A stretch of DNA of 64,000 nucleotides from Rhizobium sp. Leaf371 (GCF_001424045.1 NZ_LMQB01000025.1:75853-139852); one strand, 5' to 3'. Shown: positions 53,923-63,364, numbered from the stretch's first letter. Notes: generated by a model not told the origin, from the letters alone. Program-made: numbers and translations.

Positions 53923-54933
53923 TCAGCTTTTCGGCTTCTCGTGGTGACCGCCGAACGCAAAGCGCATGGCCGAGAGCAGCTTGTCGCCGAATTCGGCTTC
54001 GCCCTGCGAGGTAAAACGCTGGTAGAGCGCGGACGAGAGCACCGGCACCGGAACGCCCGTGTCGATCGCCGCCTTCACCGTCCACCGGCCCTCGCCGGAA
54101 TCCGAGACCCGGCCGCTGAAGTTTGCAAGTTCCGGATCGGTCTTCAGCGCGCCCGCCGTGAGATCGAGCAGCCACGAGCTGACGACGCTGCCGTGACGCC
54201 AGACTTCGGCGATGGCGGCGAGATCGAGATCGAACTGGTAGTATTTCGGCTGCTGCAACGGGCTCGTTTCCGCGTCGGCCGCGCGGTCGGCCTTGCCGGC
54301 ATTGGCGGATTTCAGCAGGTTCATGCCCTCGGCATAGGCTGCCATCATGCCGTATTCGATGCCGTTATGAACCATCTTGACGAAGTGGCCGGAGCCGCTC
54401 GGTCCGCAATGCAGGTAGCCGCGATCCGCTGTCCTCATGCTCTCGGTGATATCGGCGGGATCGACATCGCCGCCCGGAGCGAGCGTCGCAAAAATCGGAT
54501 CGAGATGCCGCACGGCATCGTCAGGTCCCCCGATCATCAGGCAATAGCCGCGATCGAGACCCCAGACGCCGCCGCTCGTTCCCACATCGACGTAATTGAG
54601 CGACCGGGCCGTCAGGCGTTCGGCGCGATCGACGTCGTCGTGATAGAAGGAGTTGCCGCCGTCAATGAGGATGTCGCCGGGCACCATATGGGCTGCGACG
54701 CGTTCGAGGTTCTCATCGGTGATCGCTGCCGGCAGCATCAGCCACACCGCAGCGGGCTTGGCGAGCTTCGACACGAGCTCTTCCACCGAGGCCGCACCCA
54801 CGGCGCCTTCGGCAACGAGCGCCGCGACGCTGGCCGGGTTAATATCGTAGACGACGCATTCATGGCCCCCGCGCAGCAGGCGGCGCACCATATTGGCGCC
54901 CATCCTGCCCAGTCCCATCATTCCGATCTGCAT
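53923..54933 (-). CDS. gndA: 6-phosphogluconate dehydrogenase, short form
   Basis: This encodes 336 residues from the ATG at 54933. It has the NAD(P) motif GMMGLGRMGANMVRRLL, then DGGNSFYHDD, and the catalytic GPSGSGHFVKMVHNGIEYG with its Lys. The all-helical C-terminal domain is short, so this is the small decarboxylating type (YqeC-like) rather than the 470-residue dimer form. It makes ribulose 5-phosphate in the pentose phosphate pathway. It is 106 bp after the antiporter gene on the same strand. Confidence 0.92.
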   Translation of the reverse strand: MQIGMMGLGRMGANMVRRLLRGGHECVVYDINPASVAALVAEGAVGAASVEELVSKLAKPAAVWLMLPAAITDENLERVAAHMVPGDILIDGGNSFYHDDVDRAERLTARSLNYVDVGTSGGVWGLDRGYCLMIGGPDDAVRHLDPIFATLAPGGDVDPADITESMRTADRGYLHCGPSGSGHFVKMVHNGIEYGMMAAYAEGMNLLKSANAGKADRAADAETSPLQQPKYYQFDLDLAAIAEVWRHGSVVSSWLLDLTAGALKTDPELANFSGRVSDSGEGRWTVKAAIDTGVPVPVLSSALYQRFTSQGEAEFGDKLLSAMRFAFGGHHEKPKS

Positions 54934-55039
54934 TGGTTTGAAACCTTCTTGCTTCTGTCGCCGGTTGCTGGCGGCAGGCACTATGTAGGCCGCTTCGAGC
55001 GCGAGGGAACCTCCCTTCCGACACGGTGCTTTTCAACCC

Positions 55040-56683
55040 TCAGGGCACCGCGCTGAGGCGGGCTTCCGTCAGGTCGATTTCGCGCACGATCCGGCGGGCC
55101 ATCTCCTCGGGCAGTTTGCGGGCGCGAACCATTTTCAAAATCTGGTCGCGTTCGGCGCGGGCACCGGCAAGCCGCAGCACGCGCTCGATTTCCTCCACCT
55201 TGCGGATCTGGTCGTTCTCGTCGCCGGATCGCGAGCGCCCATCGATGCGCTGGCGATAGACCTCCATCAGGCGCGTGCCGACATCGGCATAGAGGTCGGC
55301 ATCGTTGCGGCCGGTGCCGAGCCGGTGCTGGGTGACTTCGATGGCCTTTATCGCGGCTTCCGCCGCGGCGATCCGAGCCTCGTCCTCCTCCCGCTGGTGG
55401 GACGGCTCGGGCGGAAGCTCGAGATCCTGCAGCAGCGCCGGCAGCGCGACGCTCGCCGCCACGAGCGAAACGATGATGACGCCCGCGGCAAGGAAGATCA
55501 CCAGATCGCGCGCCGGGAAGGGGGTGCCGTCGTTCATGACCAGCGGCAAGGTGAGAATACCGGCAAGCGTGATCGCGCCACGAACGCCGGCGACCGAGAT
55601 CGCGACGACGAGCCGCCAGCTCGGAGTGTGGATCACTTCGCCGCGACGCGCCGCCTTGAACAGCGTGAAACGCAGGGACACCCAGACCCAGGCGAGACGC
55701 AGCGCGCCGAGCGCCAGCGTGATGGCGACGACGTAGACGCCGAGCCAGATCGGGTGAAGATGACCGGTGTCGCTGACGATCCGCGCGGCCCCGGACACGA
55801 TGCCCGGAAGCTGCTCGCCAAGCAGCACGAAGATGATGCCGTTCATGGTGAACTGCACCGTGTCCCAGACGGCGGCGCGGCGCACGCGGGTGACGGCGAG
55901 CACCCGGCCGCGCTGCTCCTCGTAGCTCATGGCGATGCCGGCCGCGACGGCGGCGAGAATGCCGGAGCAATGAAGGTGTTCCGCCAGCAGATACGCCCCG
56001 AAGGGAATGAGGATGCTGATGAGGATCTGCGATCCGGTCTCCTCGCCGAGCTTGCGCGACACGAGATCCTTCGCCCGCGTCACCAGCCATGTCACGCCGA
56101 GGCCGACCGCGATGCCGCCGATCGCGAGCCACAGAAACGTCAGCACCGCGCTTCCCGCGGAAAATGTTCCGGTGAGCGTGGCGGCCACGGCAAACCGCAT
56201 GCAGACGAGGCCCGAGGCGTCGTTGAGGAGCGATTCTCCCTCCAGAATATGCGTGATGCGCCTGGGGATCGGCACACGCGCCGTGATGGCGGACACGGCG
56301 ATCGGGTCCGTCGGCGACAGGATCGCGGCCAGCGCGAAGGCGACGGACAGGGGAATGGCGGGCACCATCCAGTGGATGAAGAAGCCGATGCCGAGGACCG
56401 TGAAGATGACGAGCCCCAGCGCCAGCTCCAGGATGGTGGCCTTGTCGTGAAACAGCCCCTCCTTCGGGATGCGCCACCCGTCGAGGAACAGGAGCGGCGG
56501 CAGGAAGAGCAGGAAGAACAGCGTCGGTTCCAGAGTGATCGCGGAACCCGTCAGCGTCGCCAGGAGCGCGCCGAGCCCGATCTGGACGAGCGGCACCGGC
56601 ACGGCGATCGGAGACAGCCGCGCCAGCATGCCGCTGATCACCACCGCCAGCAGAAGGAACAGCGAAATCGTCACGCCTTCCAT
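55040..56683 (-). CDS. Na+/H+ antiporter, CPA1 family
   Basis: This encodes 547 residues with about twelve membrane helices. CPA1 motifs include FLPPLLFLDGWRIP, AILSPTDPIAVSAI with the transport Asp, and ILEGESLLNDASGLV. A cytoplasmic C-terminal tail of about 130 residues is charged and helical (HQREEDEARIAAAEAAIKAI). It exchanges protons for Na+ or K+ to control cytoplasmic pH and salt. It lies between the GH15 gene (41 bp upstream) and gndA, so the three may share transcription. Confidence 0.9.
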   Translation of the reverse strand: MEGVTISLFLLLAVVISGMLARLSPIAVPVPLVQIGLGALLATLTGSAITLEPTLFFLLFLPPLLFLDGWRIPKEGLFHDKATILELALGLVIFTVLGIGFFIHWMVPAIPLSVAFALAAILSPTDPIAVSAITARVPIPRRITHILEGESLLNDASGLVCMRFAVAATLTGTFSAGSAVLTFLWLAIGGIAVGLGVTWLVTRAKDLVSRKLGEETGSQILISILIPFGAYLLAEHLHCSGILAAVAAGIAMSYEEQRGRVLAVTRVRRAAVWDTVQFTMNGIIFVLLGEQLPGIVSGAARIVSDTGHLHPIWLGVYVVAITLALGALRLAWVWVSLRFTLFKAARRGEVIHTPSWRLVVAISVAGVRGAITLAGILTLPLVMNDGTPFPARDLVIFLAAGVIIVSLVAASVALPALLQDLELPPEPSHQREEDEARIAAAEAAIKAIEVTQHRLGTGRNDADLYADVGTRLMEVYRQRIDGRSRSGDENDQIRKVEEIERVLRLAGARAERDQILKMVRARKLPEEMARRIVREIDLTEARLSAVP

Positions 56684-56724
56684 GTTCGTCCTCTCTCATC
56701 TCGCAAGGTCGTCTTCTCGTCAGG

Positions 56725-58548
56725 TCAGGCGCCCAGCTCGACCGAGACCGCGGGGTTTGCATCGGAGCGCTCTTCGGCCGGTCCCTTGCGTCGCGACAGG
56801 TTAAGCGCTGTATTGATGACGCCGATATGGCTGAAGGCCTGCGGAAAGTTGCCGAGCATGCGCTTGGCCACCGGGTCGTATTCCTCGGAGAGGAGACCGA
56901 CATCGTTGGAGAGCGCCAGCAGACGCTCGAACAAGGCGCGCGCATCGTCTCTCCGGCCGACGAGATCGAGCGCATCCGCAAGCCAGAAGGAGCAGGCGAG
57001 GAAAACGCCCTCGTCGGACGGCAATCCGTCGTCGGTGTCGCCGGTGCGATAGCGGAGCACGAAGCCGTCGCGCGTCAGGTGGCGCTCGATCGCTTCCACC
57101 GTTCCGACATAGCGCGGATCGTCCGGCGGCAGGAAGCCGACCATGCCGATCTGCAGCACGCTCGCATCGAGCGCCTGCGAGCCATAGGCCTGCACGAAGC
57201 TGTTGAGCGCGGGATCGAACGCCTTGGCGCAGACTTCGGCATGGATCTCGTCCGCCACCTCGCGCCACCGGCGTGCGGTGTCGTCGTCGCCCAGGTCCTG
57301 TGCCATCAGCGCCACACGGTCGAAGGCGACCCAGGCCATGACCTTGGAATAGGTGAAATGCTGCCGCGCGCCGCGAACCTCCCAGATGCCCTCGTCCGGA
57401 TCGCGCCAGACGCGCTCCAGGAAGGGCATCAGGACATCGCCGATCGCCTGGCCGCGAGGATGGCGCGGCAGGCCGCCCTTCGAGGCCTGCATCAGCGCAT
57501 CCGCGACCTCGCCATAGACGTCGAGCTGGAACTGCTCGGAGGCGGCATTGCCGATCCGCACGGGCTTTGAGCCTTCATAGCCGGGAAGCCAGCTGGCGTC
57601 CCACTCCCGCAGATTGCGCTCTCCGGCCACGCCGTACATGATCTGCATCTGCTCGGGTGCGCCGGCCACGGCCCGCAGAAGCCAGTTCCGCCAGGCGCTC
57701 GCCTCCTCGTAGTAGCCAAGCTTCATCAAGGCGAGGAGCGTCAGCGTGGCATCGCGAAGCCAGCAATAGCGATAGTCCCAGTTGCGCGTCCCGCCCAGCT
57801 TTTCCGGCAGCGACGTGGTCACCGCCGCGACGATGCCGCCGGTCGGCATATAGGTGAGCGCCTTCAGCGTGATCAGCGATCGCTTGACGGGTCCCGCCCA
57901 GCCATCGACATCCGGGCAGCGCGCCGTGAACTCGCGCCAGAAGCGCTCGGTCTCCAGGAGTGCGGCTTCCGGATCGACCGGCTTCGGCCGTGGCATATAG
58001 GACGAGCAGAAGGTGAGGGCAAAGGTGAGCCTATCGCCTTTGCCGACAGTGAAGCCAGCGATCACGCGGGCGTCGTTGCCGCCAAGCGGAACGTCCGAAT
58101 GCAGGATCAGCATGTCCGGTCCGGCGATCGCGGTGACGATGCCCTCTTCCTCGAATGCCATCCACGGAACGGTCTGCCCGTAATCGAAACGCGCCATGAA
58201 CTCGAAATCGAAGGCGACCGTGCCCTGGATCCCCTCGACGATGCGGATGATGTTGCTCGAACCGTCGCGGAGCGGCATGAAATCACGAAGCACGGCGATG
58301 CCCGTCGGGGTTTCGAAGGTCGTCTCGAGGATCAGCGTATCGTCGCGGTAGGCCCGCTGCGATTTTGCGGCGTCGTCCGCCGGTGCGATCTTCCACCGGC
58401 CATTCGTTTCGTCTCCCAGAAGAGATGCGAGGCAAGCGGGCGAATCGAACCGGGGCAGGCAAAGCCAGTCGATCGAGCCGTCTCTGCCCACCAGCGCGGC
58501 GGTCTCGCAATCGCCGATCAGTGCGTAATCCTCGATCCGTGTCGACAT
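56725..58548 (-). CDS. GH15 glycoside hydrolase (glucoamylase/trehalase family)
   Basis: This encodes 607 residues from the ATG at 58548, with GGAGGAC upstream. An N-terminal trehalase-like beta domain (YALIGDCETAALVGRDGSIDWLC) precedes the (alpha/alpha)6 barrel. There, WDYRYCWLRDA, the general acid Glu about 390 in GIWEVRG, and the general base pair near 555 in LLSEEYDP give a full active site. Family members hydrolyse maltose, starch ends or trehalose. With the TreS-like enzyme at 10201 it could feed trehalose/maltose turnover, but the two are distant. The next genes on this strand are an antiporter and gndA. Confidence 0.88.
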   Translation of the reverse strand: MSTRIEDYALIGDCETAALVGRDGSIDWLCLPRFDSPACLASLLGDETNGRWKIAPADDAAKSQRAYRDDTLILETTFETPTGIAVLRDFMPLRDGSSNIIRIVEGIQGTVAFDFEFMARFDYGQTVPWMAFEEEGIVTAIAGPDMLILHSDVPLGGNDARVIAGFTVGKGDRLTFALTFCSSYMPRPKPVDPEAALLETERFWREFTARCPDVDGWAGPVKRSLITLKALTYMPTGGIVAAVTTSLPEKLGGTRNWDYRYCWLRDATLTLLALMKLGYYEEASAWRNWLLRAVAGAPEQMQIMYGVAGERNLREWDASWLPGYEGSKPVRIGNAASEQFQLDVYGEVADALMQASKGGLPRHPRGQAIGDVLMPFLERVWRDPDEGIWEVRGARQHFTYSKVMAWVAFDRVALMAQDLGDDDTARRWREVADEIHAEVCAKAFDPALNSFVQAYGSQALDASVLQIGMVGFLPPDDPRYVGTVEAIERHLTRDGFVLRYRTGDTDDGLPSDEGVFLACSFWLADALDLVGRRDDARALFERLLALSNDVGLLSEEYDPVAKRMLGNFPQAFSHIGVINTALNLSRRKGPAEERSDANPAVSVELGA

Positions 58549-58659
58549 TCGGGCGTCCTCCGCCATTCCATGCTCGTCAGGCCAGGCTTGCGGGCGGGCC
58601 CGAGCGGGGACAGCGCTAAAGCATCGCTGCGGAATGGTCGAGTGTGCTGCCTGCAGCTT

Positions 58660-59055
58660 TTACCGGATGGCTTTGCCGATTCCGCCCGCGCGAGCCTCCG
58701 TCGCTGTCCTCCCCACACTGCGGCCCTCTGTCTGCCAGAGCCGATGCACCTCGTCCCAATCCGGAAGCGTATCCGTCGCGAAGCCGAGGGTCTTTCCGGT
58801 TGCGATCGCCCCGAAAGCGTTCATCGCCTGAAGATGCGCGCCGGCGACCAGATAGCGTCGCATGGCGGCCTCGTCGGTCCAGGCGGTCCGGGTGTGGTGG
58901 ACACCGTCGATGAGGCGGGCATCGGTCGAAAGATTGCCGGGCGCCTTGCGCGCCTGGATCATCGATCGGATTGCATGCCACCAGAAGCGTGGCTGATGCC
59001 GCCGCGCTTTCAACTGGAGACCCGTGATGGATACGTAGACGGACTGCGTGGTCAT
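58660..59055 (-). CDS. ABM-like dimeric alpha/beta-barrel protein
   Basis: This encodes 131 residues with GAGGAAGAGG upstream of the ATG. It has the pattern of the antibiotic-biosynthesis-monooxygenase-like fold: an N-terminal strand (SVYVSITGLQLKA), a helix with FWWHAIRSMIQARKAPGN, then HHTRTAWTDEAAMRRYLVAGAHLQAMNAF. No metal or heme ligand set is clear. Its role may be a small monooxygenase or hydrolase-like quality function. It is divergent from the TetR gene at 59190, which may control it. Confidence 0.55.
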   Translation of the reverse strand: MTTQSVYVSITGLQLKARRHQPRFWWHAIRSMIQARKAPGNLSTDARLIDGVHHTRTAWTDEAAMRRYLVAGAHLQAMNAFGAIATGKTLGFATDTLPDWDEVHRLWQTEGRSVGRTATEARAGGIGKAIR

Positions 59056-59189
59056 GCCTCTTCCTCATTGTCTCGGGACGCCGCCGGTCGAGCCACTTTA
59101 CAAAGACGAGACTATCTTGACGGTGTCTAGATTGATGTCACGCGTCCGACCTCTCGTCAAGCCTCATCTTGTCAGTGTAAGGATTACGG

Positions 59190-59786
59190 ATGACTCAGTC
59201 CTATCATCACGGCGCGCTACGCCAGGCGCTGCTCGACGCAGCCGAGACCATCCTCGACCGCGATGGCATCGAGGCGCTCACCTTGCGCGCCGCCGCGCGG
59301 GAGGCGGGCGTGTCGCATGGCGCACCGGCCCACCATTTTCGCGATATCACCGGCCTTCTGACGGAGCTAGCGGCGATGGGGTTCCTGCGTCTTCGCGACG
59401 CCCTCCAAGAAGCCTCGGACGAGACCGACGATCCCGCGGGCTACGTGCCGGCGCTTGGCCGCGCCTATGTCGGCTTCGCGCGGGCGCATCCGGGGATCTT
59501 TCTCCTTATGTTCCGCTCCGAGCGTCTCGACTGGTCGGCGCCGTCCCTCGATCTGGCGGGACCGGCGGCCTTCGCGTTCCTTCTGAAGGAAGAGCGAGGC
59601 GATGACGTCGCGGGATATGCGGCGGATATGCCGGACCTCGTTCGCGCCACCACCCGCTGGTCGCTCGTTCATGGGCTCGCGACCCTGGTCGTTGACGGGC
59701 GCCTTTCCGCGATGACGCAGATGATCCCGCATGCCGACCTCGATGTCCTGATCGAGACGGTGCTTGCCAAGGGCCTCGCTCCGTAA
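59190..59786 (+). CDS. TetR-family transcriptional regulator
   Basis: This encodes 198 residues. The N-terminal helix-turn-helix is clear: YHHGALRQALLDAAETILD, then LTLRAAAREAGVSHGAPAHHF, the TetR_N signature. The rest is an all-helical ligand-binding domain with a C-terminal WHG-type helix (TRWSLVHGLATLVVDGRL). The 134-bp gap to the divergent 58660 gene probably holds the operator; I did not find a convincing palindrome there. The effector is unknown. Confidence 0.9.
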   Translation: MTQSYHHGALRQALLDAAETILDRDGIEALTLRAAAREAGVSHGAPAHHFRDITGLLTELAAMGFLRLRDALQEASDETDDPAGYVPALGRAYVGFARAHPGIFLLMFRSERLDWSAPSLDLAGPAAFAFLLKEERGDDVAGYAADMPDLVRATTRWSLVHGLATLVVDGRLSAMTQMIPHADLDVLIETVLAKGLAP

Positions 59787-59885
59787 TCCATCGAGCGGAA
59801 TACCCGGCAGACGGAAGCCATGGTCAAAAGGGCAACGCCGGAATTCGCGGCCTGCGCGGACTTGGCCGTCAGCCGCGATCACATA

Positions 59886-60209
59886 TCAGTAATTGCCGCC
59901 ATCGCCGCCGTCCGGCTGGTGGGCCGGCAACACCGGTTCGGGATCGATGGTCGGCTGGAGCCGCCGCAGAAGGTCCGCGGCATGACGAAGCTCGCGCTGC
60001 AAGGCGTCCGGTGTCAGCCGGTCCACGTCCGAGGCAACGCGCTCCAGCGCGGTCGCAGTGCCGTCGTCGCCGACACCCTGCTGCGCCTGGAGATCCCCGA
60101 TCTGCCGGATCGCCGCTTCGATCAAGCGGCGGGCATCCTGACGCTCCAAGGTCTCCACATCGTTCGACGCCGTCACCAGCGCCACGATCAGCTCATTCAC
60201 GATGTCCAT
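59886..60209 (-). CDS. small helical hypothetical protein
   Basis: This encodes 107 residues from the ATG at 60209 (GGAAAGGATC upstream); an in-frame ATG at 60260 is possible. The product is hydrophilic and helical, with VNELIVALVTASNDVETLERQDARRLIEAAIRQ-type amphipathic stretches and a Gly/Asp-rich C-terminal end. I recognise no domain. It follows the exonuclease gene on the same strand. Confidence 0.5.
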   Translation of the reverse strand: MDIVNELIVALVTASNDVETLERQDARRLIEAAIRQIGDLQAQQGVGDDGTATALERVASDVDRLTPDALQRELRHAADLLRRLQPTIDPEPVLPAHQPDGGDGGNY

Positions 60210-60273
60210 CCCGATCCTTTCCGGGGCGGGCCCCGTTTCCTGTGTGACGCGTCCCTGCATGACGCTTGGCTCT

Positions 60274-60864
60274 TCAGATCTTTCGGCAACGGCACGCGTC
60301 GTAGCCGCCGGCAAAGAGGCGCCCGGCCTGCATGCCGATCCGCAGCGGCACGTCCCGGATATGGGCAACCTCGAGCGCATTGGCCATGGCGATCGAGGCT
60401 TCGGCGCAAATTGCCGCGTCTTCGGCCGCATTGTGATGTCGGAAGGTGAGGCCGAGATGACCGGCCAGAATGTTCAGGCGATGCGAGCCGAGATGCGGCC
60501 ATACCTTCTGCGCCATCTTGACCGAGCAGAGATAGGAAAGGTCCGGATAGCTCTGCCGGTAGAGATCGAGGCAGGCGCGCCAGACGCTGAAATCGAAGGA
60601 CGCGTTGTGCGCGATCATCGTCGCGTTGCGGAACTCGTCGGCAAACTCGTCCATCACCTCGGGAAATTCGCCGGCGTCTTCCACATGCTCCGGCCGGATG
60701 CCGTGGATGGCGATATTGAAGGAGGAGAACCGCATGTCGCGCGGACGGATAAGCCGCTCCTCGACCCGCACGACGCGTCCGTCGTCGATCCAGGCGAGCC
60801 CGACCGAGCAAGCGCTGCCACGCTGCTCGTTGGCGGTTTCGAAATCGATGGCGATGGTCTTCAC
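60274..60864 (-). CDS. DEDDh 3'-5' exonuclease (DnaQ-like)
   Basis: This encodes 196 residues. The DEDDh catalytic residues are visible: Asp and Glu in AIDFETANEQ, Asp in HNASFDFSVW, and His and Asp in HHNAAEDAAI. This is the fold of the DNA polymerase III epsilon subunit, but here as a short stand-alone exonuclease. The C-terminus (ALEVAHIRDVPLRIG, YDACRCRKI) is not a known extra domain. A role in DNA or RNA processing is likely; there is no partner gene to specify it. Confidence 0.88.
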   Translation of the reverse strand: MKTIAIDFETANEQRGSACSVGLAWIDDGRVVRVEERLIRPRDMRFSSFNIAIHGIRPEHVEDAGEFPEVMDEFADEFRNATMIAHNASFDFSVWRACLDLYRQSYPDLSYLCSVKMAQKVWPHLGSHRLNILAGHLGLTFRHHNAAEDAAICAEASIAMANALEVAHIRDVPLRIGMQAGRLFAGGYDACRCRKI

Positions 60865-61050
60865 ATCCGGTATCCGTCTGCCGTTTCCCGTCCGGCATAC
60901 TGTCTGCGCAGCGATTTGGCAAAGGGGAGACGATCTGCCGCCAGCCGGCCAAGCCAGCCGGCGCAGGCGAGCGGCGACGCCTCGGCTCTTCCGCGCGCTC
61001 GATCGGACCCTATCTACCGGTCAGAGATTTACGGAAAGGACCGCGGCGCC

Positions 61051-61752
61051 ATGAAACCCCATGTTATCTGCCTGATGATCACCTCGCCGGACGGCAGTCT
61101 TCACCCCAGTCGCTGGACGAAGAGCCCGGATGGCGAGCGGTCCGACTGGACGGCGCTCTACGAGAAGATCCACGCCCAGCATGCGGGCAATGCCTGGATG
61201 GTCGGACGGGTGACGATGGCGGAGATGTCGAAGGCGGAGGCGCATCCGCCAGCCGGTGCCGTCGAGGTGCAGCGTCCGCACCATTTCGCCAGACCCGGCG
61301 CGTCGTCCTTCGCCATCGCGCTTGATCCGGGCGGCAAACTCCATTTCCAGGGTGACGAACTGTTCGGCGATCATATCGTCGTGCTGCTCGGTCCCGACGT
61401 TCCGGACCGTCATCTTGCAGAGCTGGCCGACGATGGCGTTTCCTACATTGTCTCGGACACGAAGGAGATGGACCTCGGTGCGATGCTGGCGCTCGTTGCG
61501 CAGGAACTCGGCATTACCCGCATTCTGCTCGAAGGCGGCGCAAGCGTGAACGGATCGATGCTCGCTGCCGGATTGGTGGACGAGATCAGTCTCGTCATCG
61601 CGCCGGCGCTCGAAGGCCGCGTCAACAGCGACAGGGTCATCGCATTCGGGGAGGAGGGCCTTGCCGGCAAGGTCGAGCTGTCCTTGACGTCCTGCGACGT
61701 GCTCGATCATGGCGCGATCCATGTCCGCTATGCCGTGAAAGCTCCGCGCTGA
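61051..61752 (+). CDS. RibD C-terminal-like (dihydrofolate reductase-type) protein
   Basis: This encodes 233 residues from the ATG at 61051 (GGAAAGGA upstream). It has the RibD reductase fold: ICLMITSPDGSLHPSRWT, WMVGRVTMAEM, YIVSDTKEMDL and the ILLEGGASVNGSMLAAGLVD signature. It lacks the deaminase half of RibD, so it belongs to the stand-alone dihydrofolate reductase family proteins. These use NADPH on small, often unknown, substrates. It is 26 bp before the hypothetical gene at 61779. Confidence 0.85.
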   Translation: MKPHVICLMITSPDGSLHPSRWTKSPDGERSDWTALYEKIHAQHAGNAWMVGRVTMAEMSKAEAHPPAGAVEVQRPHHFARPGASSFAIALDPGGKLHFQGDELFGDHIVVLLGPDVPDRHLAELADDGVSYIVSDTKEMDLGAMLALVAQELGITRILLEGGASVNGSMLAAGLVDEISLVIAPALEGRVNSDRVIAFGEEGLAGKVELSLTSCDVLDHGAIHVRYAVKAPR

Positions 61753-61778
61753 GCTTGCTGAGGACGAACGGAAAATCC

Positions 61779-62672
61779 ATGGCAGACGAGCCGCAGACAA
61801 TCAGGGCAGGGGTCAGCGAGGCGCCTCCGGAACCGGCCGACGACGAAACGTCCGGAGGCATGGTGTCGTTTCCCTACGACCGGATGACGGTGGACCAGTT
61901 CCGGCATCGCTTTCCGCGCGCCCGCTGGCGCGATGACATCAAGGCGTGGTGGGTGCCGGGGAAGACTGCGTCTCGACGGATCGGCCGGTGGCTCGCGGAA
62001 CAGGAGGCGGAAGCGGATGCGCATGCCGACGCCCGCGGGCGCGACGCGTTCGACTTCGACCCGATCGTCAGCCCCTATCTCGACATCGGGCGCGCCGGCT
62101 TCCAGATCCGCACGCCCTATTCCAGAACCGTTGTCGAGGAGCTGCGCGAAATCCGGTTCGCGCGGTGGGACGGCGATTTGCGCCTCTGGCACGTTCCGTT
62201 TCGCTCCTTCGAAGAGCTTCGCAGCCACTGGCCCGCGATCGAGGTCGCCGCGCGCCGGAACGAGCCGGCCGAGCGGGCTCGACGCGCCGAAGAGCGCAAG
62301 GGCACCGAAGACGAGGTGAAATCGAAAGCGCGCTCGTCGGAGCGTCGCAAACGCCGCTATCCGCTGCCGTCCGACGCTCTGCCGCCGCTCGGCGTGCCCG
62401 TGGCGATTTCCTATGGGATCGTGGTTTTCACAGAGATCACCGGCGAAGTGGTCGATCCGGATCCGGTCTCGGAATTTTATCCCGGCGCGGGCGAAGACGA
62501 TGTCTGGGGTCTCTGGCGCGCACCGGCATTGGACGAGCTGCTGTCGGCATGGCCGGTGAAGGCGATACCGGAGCCGCGGGGGCTTTGGTGGATGCCGACG
62601 ATCGAGGAGCTGAGGCCGGCGCGCCGTGCCGCACGCGTGCGCGAGAGCACGGAGCCGGTGCGCAGGCGATGA
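61779..62672 (+). CDS. HARP-like repeat protein
   Basis: This encodes 297 residues from the ATG at 61779. Three segments share a pattern of a helix, then a Trp-rich hairpin: TVDQFRHRFPRARWRDDIKAWWVPG (about 35-60), VVEELREIRFARWDGDLRLWHVPFRSFEELRSHW (about 118-150), and DELLSAWPVKAIPEPRGLWWMPTIEELR near the C-terminus. This resembles the HARP domain of SMARCAL1, which anneals DNA, where a short helix precedes an RWxxxxxxW hairpin. Here there is no ATPase domain. The middle is charged and Lys/Arg-rich. It could bind nucleic acid. Its stop overlaps the next start by 4 bp. Confidence 0.5.
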   Translation: MADEPQTIRAGVSEAPPEPADDETSGGMVSFPYDRMTVDQFRHRFPRARWRDDIKAWWVPGKTASRRIGRWLAEQEAEADAHADARGRDAFDFDPIVSPYLDIGRAGFQIRTPYSRTVVEELREIRFARWDGDLRLWHVPFRSFEELRSHWPAIEVAARRNEPAERARRAEERKGTEDEVKSKARSSERRKRRYPLPSDALPPLGVPVAISYGIVVFTEITGEVVDPDPVSEFYPGAGEDDVWGLWRAPALDELLSAWPVKAIPEPRGLWWMPTIEELRPARRAARVRESTEPVRRR

Positions 62673-62962
62673 GGGAAGATGGCGCCTCCGCCGCGTTCGC
62701 AAACGGGTTCGATGAGGCTCTGGCACGATTGCCGACCGGCTATGTCGAGGGCTCGTTCGAGGAGCACCCCTGGGGCGCCACCCTTCGCCGATCGGCGGAT
62801 GGTCGTCGTGTCTGGCTGTTTGCGAGAGCCTTGGGACGAAACGACATCGTCAGCTTCAACCTGTATCGCACCAGCCGCGGCGGCAGCCTGCTCAAGCCCT
62901 GCGAGATGTCATCGGCAAAAGTCGCTGCTTTCGTGATGGGTTTCAAACCCGCTGTAAAATGA
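62669..62962 (+). CDS. small hypothetical protein coupled to the HARP-like gene
   Basis: This encodes 97 residues starting in the stop codon of the previous gene (ATGA at 62669-62672). The middle has a strand-rich part (YVEGSFEEHPWGATLRRSAD, RRVWLFARALGRNDIVSFNLY), and the C-terminus (LLKPCEMSSAKVAAFVMGF) is helical. I recognise no family. The overlap suggests it functions with the HARP-like protein. Confidence 0.6.
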   Translation: MREDGASAAFANGFDEALARLPTGYVEGSFEEHPWGATLRRSADGRRVWLFARALGRNDIVSFNLYRTSRGGSLLKPCEMSSAKVAAFVMGFKPAVK

Positions 62963-63046
62963 ACGTCTGCCCATGGGAACAACATAGTAAGCAAAGGGTT
63001 ATGCTCTCACAACAAACATACTAACAATGAAAAGGAGGACTACCCC

Positions 63047-63343
63047 ATGGACCATACCAATCACGTTCGCCTCTCCCCGACCGAACTGACCCCGGCCATT
63101 CTGGAAGGCGCGACCATCTACGGCGCCGACGACCATAAGGTCGGCAAGCTCGACCATATTCATGGCAGCGGAATGGGCGGCAAGGCCATCATCGATGTCG
63201 GTGGCTTCCTCGGCATCGGTGCAAAGCCGGTCGGCGTGCCGCTGAGCGACCTGCAGTTCATGCGTGACGAAGACGGCGACGTCCATGCCGTAACGTCCTG
63301 GACCAAGGATCAGCTCAAGGACATGCCTGAGCACCGCGACTGA
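63047..63343 (+). CDS. PRC-barrel domain protein
   Basis: This encodes 98 residues with a perfect AAAAGGAGG upstream of the ATG. The PRC-barrel beta pattern is visible: GATIYGADDHKVGKLDHI, then GGKAIIDVGGFLGIGAKPVG, and VPLSDLQFMRDEDGD. Stand-alone PRC-barrel proteins are common and often stress-linked in rhizobia. No partner is evident. A transcription terminator follows 21 bp after the stop. Confidence 0.88.
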   Translation: MDHTNHVRLSPTELTPAILEGATIYGADDHKVGKLDHIHGSGMGGKAIIDVGGFLGIGAKPVGVPLSDLQFMRDEDGDVHAVTSWTKDQLKDMPEHRD

Positions 63344-63364
63344 TCACGTCAATCATCTGACGGC

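Noticed and set aside
55325..57052. Plus-strand open frame of 575 codons over the antiporter gene
   Set aside because: Antisense shadow of a membrane-protein gene; the Arg/Asp/Gln-rich product is not protein-like.
59056..59189. Search for a TetR operator between the divergent genes
   Set aside because: Partial symmetries such as AGAC...GTCT were seen, but none is long enough to support a site.
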